Shown here piece after piece: positions 16,081-24,536 of a stretch of DNA of 64,000 bases (positions within the stretch are counted from its first letter, which is position 1; every line of letters begins with the position of its first letter). A model generated the notes under the pieces. The model did not search any database, was not told where the DNA came from, and saw only the letters and a list, made by a program, of their open reading frames with translations. The DNA lies in NCBI GenBank assembly GCA_965218625.1, contig CBDCLG010000004.1, positions 62,001 through 126,000 of the forward strand, read 5' to 3'. The translations under genes and the position numbers were made by a program. This DNA comes from Bin5 sp965218625. Its GTDB lineage: Bacteria; Chloroflexota; Anaerolineae; Caldilineales; Caldilineaceae.

Positions 16081-17811
16081 CTAGGCCTGCTTCTGCTTTT
16101 CTTCTTCCAGCAGCACCCGTCGCAGAATCTTGCCCACCTGGCTCTTGGGAAGCTCGTCGCGAAAGTCCACCAGCCGCGGCACCTTGTATGGCGCAAGCTG
16201 TTCACGGCAGAACTCGGTGATCTCCTCAGGCGTGCTCGACTGGCCAGCCTTCAACACAATGTAAGCCTTGACGTTCTCGCCTCTGACCGTATCGGGTACG
16301 CCCACCACAACAGCTTCCTGCACCTTTTCGTGCGTGTATAGCACCTCTTCGACCTCTCGCGGCACAATGTTGTATCCGCTGGCGATGATCAGGTCCTTCT
16401 TTCGATCCACAATGTAGAAGCAGCCGTCCTCGTCCATACGAGCGATGTCGCCCGTGTGAAACCATCCCTCTTCGTTGATCGCCTCAGCTGTCTCTTCGGG
16501 CCGTTTCCAATAGCCCTTCATTACCTGCGGACCGCGGACGATCAGTTCGCCTTCTTCCCCCGCAGGTACGGGCTCATACTTGCCATCTTCATTCGGATCG
16601 AGGCCGACAATCGCAACCTCTGTGCTGGGTACAGGAAAACCAATCGAGCCTTCTTTTCGCATCCCGTTGATCGGGTTGGCGCAAGCGACGGGAGAGGTCT
16701 CGGTCAGGCCATATCCTTCAACAAGCTTGCCGCCACTAAGCTGCTCAAACCGGCGTTGTATTTCACCGGGCAGCGACATCCCGCCGGAAAGGCACGCCCT
16801 GATCGAACTGAGGTCGGCATCATCGACCTTAGGATGGTTGATGAGCGCAGTGTACATCGTGGGAATGCCGGGATACATCGTCACCTTTTCCCGCTGCAGG
16901 ATCTCCAGCACCAGATCGGTCTGGCGCGGGTCTGGCGTTACAATCAACTCCGCACCCGTGTAGATGGAGAAGAGCATTGCCACCGACATGCCGTAAACAT
17001 GAAAGAACGGAATCGCCCCCAGTACCTTCTCGCCACCGTATTGCAAGTCCCGGTACCAAGCCTCAATCTGCTGCACGTTGGACATGACGTTGCGATGCGT
17101 CAGCATTGCGGCCTTCGGCGAACCGGTCGTGCCCCCAGTGTACTGGAACAGCACAACGTCATCCGGCGACACGTCGATGGTCGGCGGGTCTGGCTCGCTC
17201 GTACTGATAAGATTGTCGAACCTCCAGACGCCTGGACCGTCGGGTACATCGACCATCATGCCGGCTTTGCGCACTTTCTTCTCAACCAGCTTGTTGAAGG
17301 GAAAACCGAGCGGCTCGGGCAGGTCGGTGACGATGATGTGCTTAAGGTCGGTGCCGTCCTTAACCTGCGCTACCCGATCATAGAAACCGCTGAGGACGAT
17401 GATTGCCGTGGCGCCGCTGTCTTCGAGAAGATGGCCTAGCTCCCGCGGCGTATAGGTAGGATTGGTGTTGACCACAACGCACCCGGCCCTGAGCGCACCG
17501 AAAAAGGAAATAACCTGTTGGGGGATGTTCGGCAGCATGATCGCAATTCGGTCCCCCTGCTGCAGTCCAATCTTGCGGAAAGCAAATGCAAGACGGTCGA
17601 CGCTGTCCTTGAGCGCGGCGTACGTCTGCGTGGCCTGAACAGTGATACCAAGGGGAAGGTATGACAACAACAGGCGTGTTGAAACTTGATTTGCATAGGT
17701 CTGGGCCGAAGCATCCAGCATCTCGTGCGTCAACTGGCCGTTATACTCAATGGCCTCCGGCACACCTGATTCGTACTTCTCCACCCATGGTTTCTGATCA
17801 TACAATGACAT
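16081..17811 (-). CDS. Long-chain fatty acid-CoA ligase (FadD-like)
   Basis: 576-residue ANL-superfamily enzyme that activates a fatty acid to its acyl-AMP and then acyl-CoA. It has the AMP-binding P-loop FQYTGGTTGSPKAAMLTHRN, the A5 motif EGYGLTETSP, GWFHTGDIARMDEDGCFYIVDRKKDLI (A7/A8 hinge) and the C-terminal LPKSQVGKILRRVL with the catalytic Lys. The length and motif set fit long-chain acyl-CoA synthetases rather than acetyl-CoA synthetase. Chain length is not readable. The start has AGGAGAG upstream and a near-consensus promoter about 110 nt away. It is a single-gene unit. Confidence 0.93.
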   Translation of the reverse strand: MSLYDQKPWVEKYESGVPEAIEYNGQLTHEMLDASAQTYANQVSTRLLLSYLPLGITVQATQTYAALKDSVDRLAFAFRKIGLQQGDRIAIMLPNIPQQVISFFGALRAGCVVVNTNPTYTPRELGHLLEDSGATAIIVLSGFYDRVAQVKDGTDLKHIIVTDLPEPLGFPFNKLVEKKVRKAGMMVDVPDGPGVWRFDNLISTSEPDPPTIDVSPDDVVLFQYTGGTTGSPKAAMLTHRNVMSNVQQIEAWYRDLQYGGEKVLGAIPFFHVYGMSVAMLFSIYTGAELIVTPDPRQTDLVLEILQREKVTMYPGIPTMYTALINHPKVDDADLSSIRACLSGGMSLPGEIQRRFEQLSGGKLVEGYGLTETSPVACANPINGMRKEGSIGFPVPSTEVAIVGLDPNEDGKYEPVPAGEEGELIVRGPQVMKGYWKRPEETAEAINEEGWFHTGDIARMDEDGCFYIVDRKKDLIIASGYNIVPREVEEVLYTHEKVQEAVVVGVPDTVRGENVKAYIVLKAGQSSTPEEITEFCREQLAPYKVPRLVDFRDELPKSQVGKILRRVLLEEEKQKQA

Positions 17812-17918
17812 GGCTCTATTCTCTCCTTTCCTGATAACCCCTCAGCCTTGCGTTACGTTCTCCGAGACGATCTTGGTCATCGAGATGCGGGGGCTACGCT
17901 ACTCTTGGATGTCTTCCA

Positions 17919-17948
17919 ATTATATCAAAGGGGGCATCCGGTTGGCAA
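17919..17948 (-). promoter_or_regulatory. Promoter of the acyl-CoA synthetase gene
   Basis: Minus strand: -35 TTGCCA (17943-17948), 18-bp spacer, perfect -10 TATAAT (17919-17924) preceded by TGA. Confidence 0.75.
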
Positions 17949-18384
17949 TGAGGTCTAATATAATTCGTTTCCCATGATGGACCGGAGCGCCGGACCTGCA
18001 AGCCAAAGAGGCCTGGCTCTTGGCGGATGGTGGATGAACAGGAAGATACCCGTTGTGGCCGTAACCAGGGCGATTGCATCCAATCGGGCCAGGACCCGCG
18101 ACACTACCTGATTCGAGCCCAACTCCGAAAAACAGCCGAAAACAGCCCCTTTGGAGATCGGTTTTTCAGCCGAAAACGATTGACAAGTGGTAGGGGCGCC
18201 CCTTGTGGGCGCCCTTCGTGGAATATTTCGGCGCCCGGATTTAGATGCGATTGCCGTGGGGCGGTAACGCCTGACTTTGACACGTCCAAACGGGGGCAAG
18301 TATACTTGTTTGGGGAACAGAGCGGGAACGGTGGTCTTCCGCCGCAGGCCTCGCTATCGAGAACTGTTCACAACGGGTGCGAAA
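17949..18384. other. Intergenic region between divergent genes
   Basis: No gene is supported in this gap. Besides the acyl-CoA synthetase promoter at its left edge it holds a GC-rich palindromic element (18190-18214). The open frame continuing upstream of the CoA-binding gene has no family similarity and is treated as noncoding. Confidence 0.6.
18190..18214. repeat. REP-like palindromic element
   Basis: A GGGGCGCCCC palindrome is followed by TTGTG and GGGCGCCC, so the unit can fold in several ways. The form 'TAGGGGC...CCTTGTG...GCCC' resembles short dispersed palindromic repeats seen in Chloroflexota and cyanobacterial genomes. Only this copy was seen in the window, so the repeat call rests on recall. 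Confidence 0.4.
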
Positions 18385-18864
18385 ATGCAGGAAATCGAAA
18401 TCCTGGTTCAGAAATACGTCGAGGAGCCGGCGTGGGCTGTGGTTGGCGCCAGCAACGACCGCGCAAAATACGGCAATCGTATCTATCTGAAGCTGAAACA
18501 TGCAGGCTACCGCGTCTATCCGGTAAACCGCCGCGAGCACTTGATCGAGGGGGATGCCGCCTATGCCTCTCTACTCGATCTTCCTGAACCGCCCGCAGTT
18601 GTCAATATGGTTGTCCCACCCCACGAAGCGCCTTCCGTCGTACAACAGGCCAGTGAAGCCGGTGCACAGGCTATCTGGTTCCAGCCCGGCGCCGAAAGTG
18701 CCCGAGCAATTCACTGGGCCCGTGAACACGGTCTGGACGTTGTCGAAAGTTGCATACTGGTCCAGCTGGCCCTTCGGCCACCCCCGTTCGAGGCGACCTC
18801 TAGCTTGCCTTCAGAGCTCAGCCCCCGCAAACCTTCCCCAGGCCCGACATCCTCCACTCGCTGA
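18385..18864 (+). CDS. CoA-binding protein (YccU-like)
   Basis: 159 residues with a single CoA-binding Rossmann domain: WAVVGASNDRAKYGNRIYLKLKHAGYRVYPVN, then LPEPPAVVNMVVPP and AIWFQPGAES, ending in VVESCILVQL. This is the order of YccU-type CoA-binding proteins, which are related to the succinyl-CoA synthetase alpha-subunit N-terminus and lack a known reaction. The ATG at 18385 begins at the family start. The last 25 residues (Ser/Pro-rich) are an unusual extension, and the stop codon lies just inside a long inverted repeat that precedes proS. Confidence 0.85.
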   Translation: MQEIEILVQKYVEEPAWAVVGASNDRAKYGNRIYLKLKHAGYRVYPVNRREHLIEGDAAYASLLDLPEPPAVVNMVVPPHEAPSVVQQASEAGAQAIWFQPGAESARAIHWAREHGLDVVESCILVQLALRPPPFEATSSLPSELSPRKPSPGPTSSTR

Positions 18865-18954
18865 AAGCAGCGCGCGGCCGCGAGTGGAGGACTCCAATTG
18901 GAGCGATGGCGAATCTTCGGGTTGACATCTTCCTGCCCCTGGCGCCCGCCATCG
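18850..18954 (+). promoter_or_regulatory. Three consecutive inverted repeats upstream of proS
   Basis: 18850-18861 pairs with 18880-18891 (12 bp, perfect). 18892-18903 is a 12-nt palindrome (CTCCAATTGGAG). 18904-18911 pairs with 18947-18954 (8 bp, perfect). The three lie end to end between the CoA-binding gene and proS. The first may terminate the upstream gene, although no U-run follows. The T-box consensus is absent. Confidence 0.5.
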
Positions 18955-19010
18955 TTCGACGTTGCTGGACTTGATACCAACGACAAGCTACAGAATGAGG
19001 ACTGACCCTG

Positions 19011-20795
19011 ATGCGGATGTCAAAACTATTTTTCCAAACGCTGCGGGAGGCTCCCGCCGATGCGGACGTGCGCAGCCACCAGCTGATGCTGCGGGCGGGG
19101 CTGGTGCGTCAGGTCGCGGCCGGCATCTTCGAGTACCTGCCCCTGGGACTGCGCGCCAAGAAGAAGATCGAAGCGATTTTGCGGGATGAGATGGATGCCA
19201 TTGGCGGGCAGGAGATCGTCATGCCCGTCGTGCAGCCAGCCGACTTGTGGAAGCGCACGGGGCGCTGGTACGAGATCGGCGATGACTTGGCTCGACTCAC
19301 CGACAGGGGCGGCCGTGCGCTGGTCCTGGGCATGACGCACGAAGAGGTGATTACTGAACTGGCCGCCGGCGTCATCAGCAGCTATCGGCAGCTGCCGGTG
19401 ATGCTGTACCAGGTTCAGACGAAGTTCCGCGACGAACCGCGGCCGCGCGGCGGTCTGATCCGCGTACGCGAGTTCACAATGAAGGACGGCTACTCCTTCC
19501 ATGCCAGCTACGCCAGCCTTGACGACTACTATCCTCTCGTCTACCAGGCCTACTATAACATCTTTGGACGCGCCGGGCTGGACGTGATCGCGGTTGAGAG
19601 CGATACCGGCATGATGGGCGGCACTATGGCGCATGAGTTCATGGCGCTGACAGCGGTTGGCGAAGATACACTGCTGATCTGTGACGAGTGCGGCTACAAA
19701 GCAAACCGACAGGTAGCGACATTCACGAAGTCGGAGGACGGCGCCGCTGCAGATGCAGAGCCCTTGCCTATGGCGGAGGTCTCCACGCCCGGAGTAGATA
19801 CGATCGCTGCGCTTGCGGACTTTCTTGAAATCCCTCAGAGTCGCACCGCCAAAGCGCTGTTTCTGGTGGCAACAATCGAGCATGATGGAGGGGAGAAGCA
19901 ACAGTTTGTTTTCGTGGTCCTGCGTGGGGACATGGAGTTGAATGAAACAAAATTGTCGAACGCGTTGAAGGCGCGCCAGCTGCGCCCCGCGCAGCCAGAA
20001 GAAATCAGGGCGATAGGCGCAGAGCCGGGATATGGCTCTCCTGTCGGAATCCGGCGGGAAGACGTGGTACTGGTGGTCGACGATCTGATCCCCCGCAGCG
20101 CCAACCTCGTTGCAGGCGCCAATCGCGAAGGCTGGCACATCAAGAATGTCAACTGCGACCGCGATTACAAGCCTGATCTCATCCTTGACGTCGTAGCAGC
20201 CGCCGACGGACATCCTTGCCCCGTCTGCTCTGCTTCACTGCGGTCCGTGCGGGGCGTGGAAGTAGGCAACATCTTCAAGCTGGGCACAAAGTACAGCGAG
20301 GCGATGGAGGCAGTCTTCCTGGACGAAGACGGCAAAAGTGCCCCATTGGTCATGGGCTGCTACGGCATCGGCGCTGGGCGCCTGATGGCCAGTGTCATCG
20401 AAACCAGCAATGACGAAGACGGCATCGTCTGGCCAATGACGATTGCGCCTCATCACGTCTATCTTGTTAGTCTCGCGACTCGACGCACGCCAGAGGTAAT
20501 CGAAGCCGCCGAGCGAGTCTATGCCGACCTGACGGAGGCCGGCATTGAAGTGCTTTACGATGACCGCGACGAACGCGCAGGCGTGAAATTCAATGACGCC
20601 GACCTCCTCGGCATTCCCGTTCGCCTGACAATTGGGGCGAGGGGCGTAAAGAACGGAGTCGCCGAAATGAAGTTGCGCCGCGCCCGGGAATCGCATGAGC
20701 TCCCACTCGATAGCGTTGTCGATCGGATCGCAAAAATCGTGGAGGCCGAAGAGGCCAGGGTTCTGGAAAGCATAAAGACCGACCCGCTTCAATAG
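19011..20795 (+). CDS. proS: Prolyl-tRNA synthetase, bacterial type with editing domain
   Basis: 594-residue class II synthetase that charges tRNA-Pro. Motif 1 lies in the IEAILRDEMDAIGGQEIVMPVVQP region. Motif 2 is FRDEPRPRGGLIRVREFTMKDGYSFH and motif 3 is GCYGIGAGRLMASVIE. About 180 residues between motifs 2 and 3 form the YbaK-like editing insertion (for example AKALFLVATIEHDGG and NREGWHIKNVNCDRDY). This marks the bacterial ProS form that removes mischarged alanine. The C-terminal anticodon-binding domain ends the protein. The start is MRMSKLFF; a second ATG two codons on is equally possible. Confidence 0.97.
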   Translation: MRMSKLFFQTLREAPADADVRSHQLMLRAGLVRQVAAGIFEYLPLGLRAKKKIEAILRDEMDAIGGQEIVMPVVQPADLWKRTGRWYEIGDDLARLTDRGGRALVLGMTHEEVITELAAGVISSYRQLPVMLYQVQTKFRDEPRPRGGLIRVREFTMKDGYSFHASYASLDDYYPLVYQAYYNIFGRAGLDVIAVESDTGMMGGTMAHEFMALTAVGEDTLLICDECGYKANRQVATFTKSEDGAAADAEPLPMAEVSTPGVDTIAALADFLEIPQSRTAKALFLVATIEHDGGEKQQFVFVVLRGDMELNETKLSNALKARQLRPAQPEEIRAIGAEPGYGSPVGIRREDVVLVVDDLIPRSANLVAGANREGWHIKNVNCDRDYKPDLILDVVAAADGHPCPVCSASLRSVRGVEVGNIFKLGTKYSEAMEAVFLDEDGKSAPLVMGCYGIGAGRLMASVIETSNDEDGIVWPMTIAPHHVYLVSLATRRTPEVIEAAERVYADLTEAGIEVLYDDRDERAGVKFNDADLLGIPVRLTIGARGVKNGVAEMKLRRARESHELPLDSVVDRIAKIVEAEEARVLESIKTDPLQ

Positions 20796-20950
20796 AGGAT
20801 TCCGCCCGATCGGCAGGCCCCCCGGTTTTGGCCCGGTTTGCGTCGCGTGATACAGTGCGTCCGCGCCCCGTTTCGGATCGGGCGTCTTCGTGACAATTGG
20901 TTGCTCTCGCAGGCGCCACCGCCGAAAACCTACGGAGAGGAGCGAACACG

Positions 20951-21034
20951 ATGCGAACGAACATGACTATGGTACACGGCTGTTATGCATCCTTAACGGG
21001 AAGAGCTGCGCCTGCCGGCTGAGCCGGCCCTGAC
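20951..21034 (+). CDS. Putative 27-aa leader peptide
   Basis: An ATG preceded by GGAGAGGAG (8-nt spacing) opens a 27-codon frame whose second part reads HGCYASLTGKSCACRLSRP. The last codons and the stop overlap a 6-bp hairpin (GCCGGC-TGA-GCCGGC, 21015-21029). The stop is 11 nt before the arm of an intrinsic terminator. Three Cys and several Arg/Lys codons sit near the end. Ribosome stalling here could decide whether the terminator forms. I do not recognise the peptide. That it is translated is inferred only from the ribosome site and the layout. Confidence 0.5.
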
Positions 21035-21045
21035 CTGTTTTCCGA

Positions 21046-21083
21046 ACCGTGGATGCGCGAATCTGCCGCTCCACGGTTTTTTT
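21046..21083 (+). terminator. Intrinsic terminator upstream of the GNAT genes
   Basis: Perfect 9-bp stem AACCGTGGA/TCCACGGTT (21046-21054 with 21070-21078) running into seven T residues (21077-21083). It ends 111 nt before the first GNAT start, on the same strand, so it must either be bypassed or regulate that gene pair. Confidence 0.85.
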
Positions 21084-21194
21084 GATTGGTTCGAGAGCAA
21101 GTCCGATTTCCAGGGGAATTGATTCCAACGAATTGGCTGTCGCGCCGCCATCAACCCCCGGATTTCGCAGAATCTTACGCACGGAGAGACTACC

Positions 21195-21710
21195 TTGATT
21201 ACAATTCGACCATTGGAAATGAATAACGAGGACTACCGGTTGGCGGTCGCTATCGGCAATGCCGTCTGGTCTGACTATCCTGAAACTGTGGAAGAGTGGA
21301 AGCAAATGGACGTGAAGAGGTCAAAGGCGGAAAAGTGGGGCCGGTACTTCGCCGAGCTTGACGGCAAAGCCATCGGCTTCGCCTACTACACCCAGTCCAT
21401 TTGGGTTAACCATCCGGGAAAACTCTCGGTGAGTGTACTCGTGCTCCCCGAATACAGAAATCGCGGAGCGGGGACCGCACTATGGCAACGCCTCTGCCGC
21501 GAGGTTGAGCAATTCGACCCGTTGCGATTGCGCACGAGGACGAGAGAAGATTACGGGGACGGCGTCCGCTTTGCCCTCAAGCAAGGTTTCACCGAGAAAA
21601 TGCGTGACTGGGAATCACGTTTGAATACGGAAAGCCTCGATCCCTCAGTGTGGCAGCGGTATTCGAGACGTATGGCCGAACGGGGCATCCAAATCAAATC
21701 CGTTGTCTAA
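21195..21710 (+). CDS. GNAT-family N-acetyltransferase (first of a pair)
   Basis: 171 residues. It begins at a TTG with GGAGAG upstream: ITIRPLEMNNEDYRLAVAIGNAVW. The acetyl-CoA pyrophosphate loop is seen in LSVSVLVLPEYRNRGAGTALWQRLCREV (RNRGAG = R/QxxGxG/A). GNAT enzymes move an acetyl group from acetyl-CoA to an amine; the acceptor (small molecule, antibiotic or protein) is not predictable here. The TTG start and the upstream leader ORF plus terminator suggest that expression is kept low until induced. Followed 15 nt later by a second GNAT gene. Confidence 0.85.
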   Translation: MITIRPLEMNNEDYRLAVAIGNAVWSDYPETVEEWKQMDVKRSKAEKWGRYFAELDGKAIGFAYYTQSIWVNHPGKLSVSVLVLPEYRNRGAGTALWQRLCREVEQFDPLRLRTRTREDYGDGVRFALKQGFTEKMRDWESRLNTESLDPSVWQRYSRRMAERGIQIKSVV

Positions 21711-21725
21711 CTGGAACCTGATCCG

Positions 21726-22229
21726 ATGCGGGATCGCAAGCTCTATGAATTGGAATGGCTGATCGTCAAGGATTTGCCCAACTCTGAGCCCCCAACGAAG
21801 GTTCCGTTCGAGGAATTCCAAAAAGTCTGGGAACGCACCAACCTCGTTCCCGACGCCTGGTTCGTCGCGCTGGATAAAGGCGAATACGTCGGTTCAACAG
21901 ATGTTTGGTTGAGCAAGGCCGAGCCTCATCTTCTTTATGTTGGCCTGACCGGCGTCGTTCGCTCGCACCGCGGACGCGGCATCGCGACGGCGCTCAAACT
22001 GCGGTCGGTCGAATTCGCCCGGCAACAGGGATTCAAAGAGATTCGTACCTGGAACGAATCGAACAACAAAGTGATTCTGGACATCAACGATCGCATGGGA
22101 TTTGTGCGGCAACCGGCTCACATCGAATTTGTGAAACAGATGCGGGAGGAACGCCCCGAGGATGCGGACCTGACCATCGTGGAACAGGAGGCTGAAGAAG
22201 CTGCCGCAAGCGGCGTTGCCGCCAAGTAG
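21726..22229 (+). CDS. GNAT-family N-acetyltransferase (second of a pair)
   Basis: 167 residues. The core LLYVGLTGVVRSHRGRGIATALKLRSVEFARQQGF contains the acetyl-CoA loop RGRGIA, followed by IRTWNESNNKVILDINDRMGFV, a typical last strand and helix of the fold. The tail after residue 140 is acidic. It is 15 nt from the preceding GNAT gene, so the two form an operon. They differ clearly in sequence and are not a recent tandem duplication. Substrate unknown. Confidence 0.87.
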   Translation: MRDRKLYELEWLIVKDLPNSEPPTKVPFEEFQKVWERTNLVPDAWFVALDKGEYVGSTDVWLSKAEPHLLYVGLTGVVRSHRGRGIATALKLRSVEFARQQGFKEIRTWNESNNKVILDINDRMGFVRQPAHIEFVKQMREERPEDADLTIVEQEAEEAAASGVAAK

Positions 22230-22230
22230 C

Positions 22231-22251
22231 TTGCACAATCAAATTGTGCAA
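22231..22251 (+). terminator. Hairpin after the GNAT pair
   Basis: Perfect inverted repeat TTGCACAAT-CAA-ATTGTGCAA starting 2 nt after the stop codon. No U-run follows. It also lies downstream of the convergent purine nucleoside phosphorylase gene. Confidence 0.5.
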
Positions 22252-22317
22252 ATGGCGCTTCGAAGCATACGAACCGACTGAACAGTTCTGCTGCAACCGT
22301 GACAGTGCTTGCAAGCG

Positions 22318-23181
22318 CTACAACCGTTCCAGGATGCCGGTAAGGAGGTCCGTCAGTAGGGGCACGACCCGCTGGCCGGTTTCCAGGACCTCCTCGTGGT
22401 CGGTGTCGCGGTCGGTATCGAGCTGATCGATCGCTACATTTGTGATCGTGCTTATGCCGAGCACCTGCATGCCGGCATGGATCCCTACAACTGTCTCCGG
22501 CACTGTACTCATCCCTACAGCGTCGGCGCCCGCCCGGCGTAAGAAGCGGACCTCTGCCGGCGTCTCGAAATTGGGGCCGGCCAGATAGGCGTACACACCC
22601 TGGCGCAGCGTTATCTGCAACTCGGCGGCCGTTTCCAGTGCCAGCCGGCGCATGGACGGCGCATACGCCTCGGTCATCGAAGGAAAACGGGTGCCGAACG
22701 ACCCGATGTTGGGGCCGAACAGCGGGTTGTGGCCAGCCATTCCTACCAAATTCAGGTGGTCGACGATCAGCATCAGATCGCCGGCGCAAAACTCAGGATT
22801 CAGACCTCCGGCAGCATTGGTCAGGATCAGTCTACCGACGCCCAGGCGGCGCATTACCCGGATGGGAAATGTGACCTCCGCCGCCGAATAACCTTCATAC
22901 AAGTGAAAGCGGCCCTGCATCGCCAAAACTATCTGACCGGCCAGGGTCCCGATCAGAAGGCGCCCTTCATGCCCCGCGACGGTGCTGGTGGGGAAATGGG
23001 GAATCGACCCGTATGGAATCGCGACCGCGTCTTCTATCGACTGCGCCAGCGCGTTGAGGCCGCTGCCCAGCACAAGGCCAATTGGGTCCCCTTCGGAGAG
23101 TCGGGCGGCGTGGCGTCCCGCCTGCACGCTGACAAAACCCGCCGCGCGGTCATAGTCTGCAAGTTCAAAACGGGAGGACAT
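22318..23181 (-). CDS. Purine nucleoside phosphorylase
   Basis: 287-residue enzyme of the PNP/MTAP family (trimeric type). It splits purine nucleosides with phosphate into base and ribose-1-phosphate for salvage. Signatures include GLVLGSGLNALA near the N-terminus, VAGHEGRLLIGTL and the phosphate loop, QGRFHLYEGYSA, ILTNAAGGLNPEFCAGDLMLIVDHLNL, and the base-binding segment AGPNFETPAEVRFLRRAGADAVGMSTVPETVV. ITNVA near the end is also typical. The ATG has GGGAGGA upstream. Preference for guanosine/inosine is expected of this type but not proven by the sequence. Confidence 0.94.
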   Translation of the reverse strand: MSSRFELADYDRAAGFVSVQAGRHAARLSEGDPIGLVLGSGLNALAQSIEDAVAIPYGSIPHFPTSTVAGHEGRLLIGTLAGQIVLAMQGRFHLYEGYSAAEVTFPIRVMRRLGVGRLILTNAAGGLNPEFCAGDLMLIVDHLNLVGMAGHNPLFGPNIGSFGTRFPSMTEAYAPSMRRLALETAAELQITLRQGVYAYLAGPNFETPAEVRFLRRAGADAVGMSTVPETVVGIHAGMQVLGISTITNVAIDQLDTDRDTDHEEVLETGQRVVPLLTDLLTGILERL

Positions 23182-23237
23182 GGTTCTGCTGACAGGAACG
23201 GACAGTTGAGCGGCCCCTGTGAGGGTTTGTGCCGCCC

Positions 23238-24437
23238 CTATCCAACTTCCTCCGCATCTCCATGGAAACGGGACGCCTCGATACCCTGCGTCTCCGGGTC
23301 CAACTCGCGCCAGCGAAATTTTGGCGCCCAGTCGTTCGGCTTACACTCTACAACGTCGGCAATCAATTCACCGAAGACCGGCCCGAATTTGAAGCCGTGG
23401 CCGCTTCCCCCGGTTGCTACGCTAAGCCCCTCCTTCTCCGGGTGCCGGTCGATCCAGAAGTGCTCGTCGAGAGTGTCGTTGTAAAGGCAGCGGCGTGTGT
23501 ACGTAATCTCGGCATCCAGAAGCGCGGGCATCGATTCCTCCAGGAATACGCGCATCTGGTTGAAGTCCTCCTCGTATACGACCCGTTCGTCGTGTTCGGG
23601 ATGGAGAGCGGGCCCGCCTCCGTGCCGGGCAACCTTGACGATCCCTTCGCGTAACAGCGGAAATCCATACCAGCCGGTGCTGGGCGTGTCGGCCAGAAAA
23701 ACAACAAATCCAGGTGGCGTGAATAAAGCCGGGTCTTTGGGCTTCAGATGAAAGATAGGGTGGCCTGTCGCGGTCATTACCCCCTGCAGCTCCGGCAGCA
23801 GCCAAGGCGTCCAGGAGCCGGCTGCCAGCACAGTGTGGTCAGCCGCAAAGGTCTCCCCTTCACGCGTTCGCACCCCTTGGACGCGGCTTCCGTTGAACAA
23901 GAGCTCATCAGCGGTCTGTCCCGGCCGCACTGCAACGCCTGCCTCCGACGCCCATTCCGCCAGCTTGCCTACGACCCGGCCGCTCTCTGCATAGCCCCCG
24001 CGAGCATGGTAGAACCCGTCCACGTAACGCCCGGTGTCCCATGCTGGAAATCGCCTCCCAATCTCCTGCGCGGAGAGCCTTTCCGGCTTTAGTCCCTCCT
24101 CCAGCACCGCACGATAGCTGCTCTCGAGATAGTCGTCGCCCGACATAGGCTCCTTGGAGACGACCATCACACCCGTCTCGTGATAGAGATTCTCCCCGAA
24201 CTCTTCGTTCCAGCGGTGAAAGCCCTCGATCGAGCGAATCACCATGCGCATGTACTGCAGATCGTCGCCATACTCCATGCGCACAACTTTGCTGACATCG
24301 GTCGAAGCGGCCAGCGGATAGGGCAACGGTCCGGGATCGATCAGAGTGACTCCGTAACCCCGACTGCGCAACTCCAGCGCCGTCGTCACGCCGAAGATGC
24401 CGGCGCCGACGACGAGAAAATCTGATGAATTGTTCAT
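23238..24437 (-). CDS. FAD-dependent oxidoreductase (DAO / sarcosine-oxidase-like)
   Basis: 399 residues. The FAD-binding Rossmann motif FLVVGAGIFGVTTALELRSRGYGVTLID stands at the N-terminus, and a DAO-family substrate domain follows (YHARGGYAESGRVVGKLAEWASEAGV; VLAAGSWTPWLLPEL). The C-terminal ATGGSGHGFKFGPVFGELIADV again contacts FAD. This layout is that of monomeric sarcosine/N-methyl amino acid oxidases, which oxidise secondary amines to release H2O2. The substrate is not certain. I start at the ATG at 24437, where the Rossmann strand begins 7 residues in. The open frame runs 19 residues further upstream. Confidence 0.88.
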   Translation of the reverse strand: MNNSSDFLVVGAGIFGVTTALELRSRGYGVTLIDPGPLPYPLAASTDVSKVVRMEYGDDLQYMRMVIRSIEGFHRWNEEFGENLYHETGVMVVSKEPMSGDDYLESSYRAVLEEGLKPERLSAQEIGRRFPAWDTGRYVDGFYHARGGYAESGRVVGKLAEWASEAGVAVRPGQTADELLFNGSRVQGVRTREGETFAADHTVLAAGSWTPWLLPELQGVMTATGHPIFHLKPKDPALFTPPGFVVFLADTPSTGWYGFPLLREGIVKVARHGGGPALHPEHDERVVYEEDFNQMRVFLEESMPALLDAEITYTRRCLYNDTLDEHFWIDRHPEKEGLSVATGGSGHGFKFGPVFGELIADVVECKPNDWAPKFRWRELDPETQGIEASRFHGDAEEVG

Positions 24438-24536
24438 TGTGCCGCTCGTATGGGTCTCTGAATGGCTGTGGCTCGTTAACGGCCGAACTTCCATTCGTTG
24501 GAAATCATCCGCCAGACCTTGTTTCGCGGCCTCGTT

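Larger units (their letters stand above)
20796..21194 (+). other. Leader region between proS and the GNAT pair
   Basis: No ordinary gene. The region contains a 27-codon ORF with a strong ribosome site (20951-21034), a small hairpin inside its end (21015-21029) and an intrinsic terminator (21046-21083). About 110 nt then lead to the first acetyltransferase start. The layout resembles a transcription attenuator. Confidence 0.55.

Noticed and set aside
18163..18176. TTCAGCCGAAAAC shared with 54015-54030
   Set aside because: A 13-mer match between two intergenic sites without symmetry or common context; likely chance.
18865..19010. T-box riboswitch ahead of proS
   Set aside because: Stems are present but the conserved T-box sequence (AGGGUGGNACCGCG-like) is not, and no terminator/antiterminator with a U-run was found.
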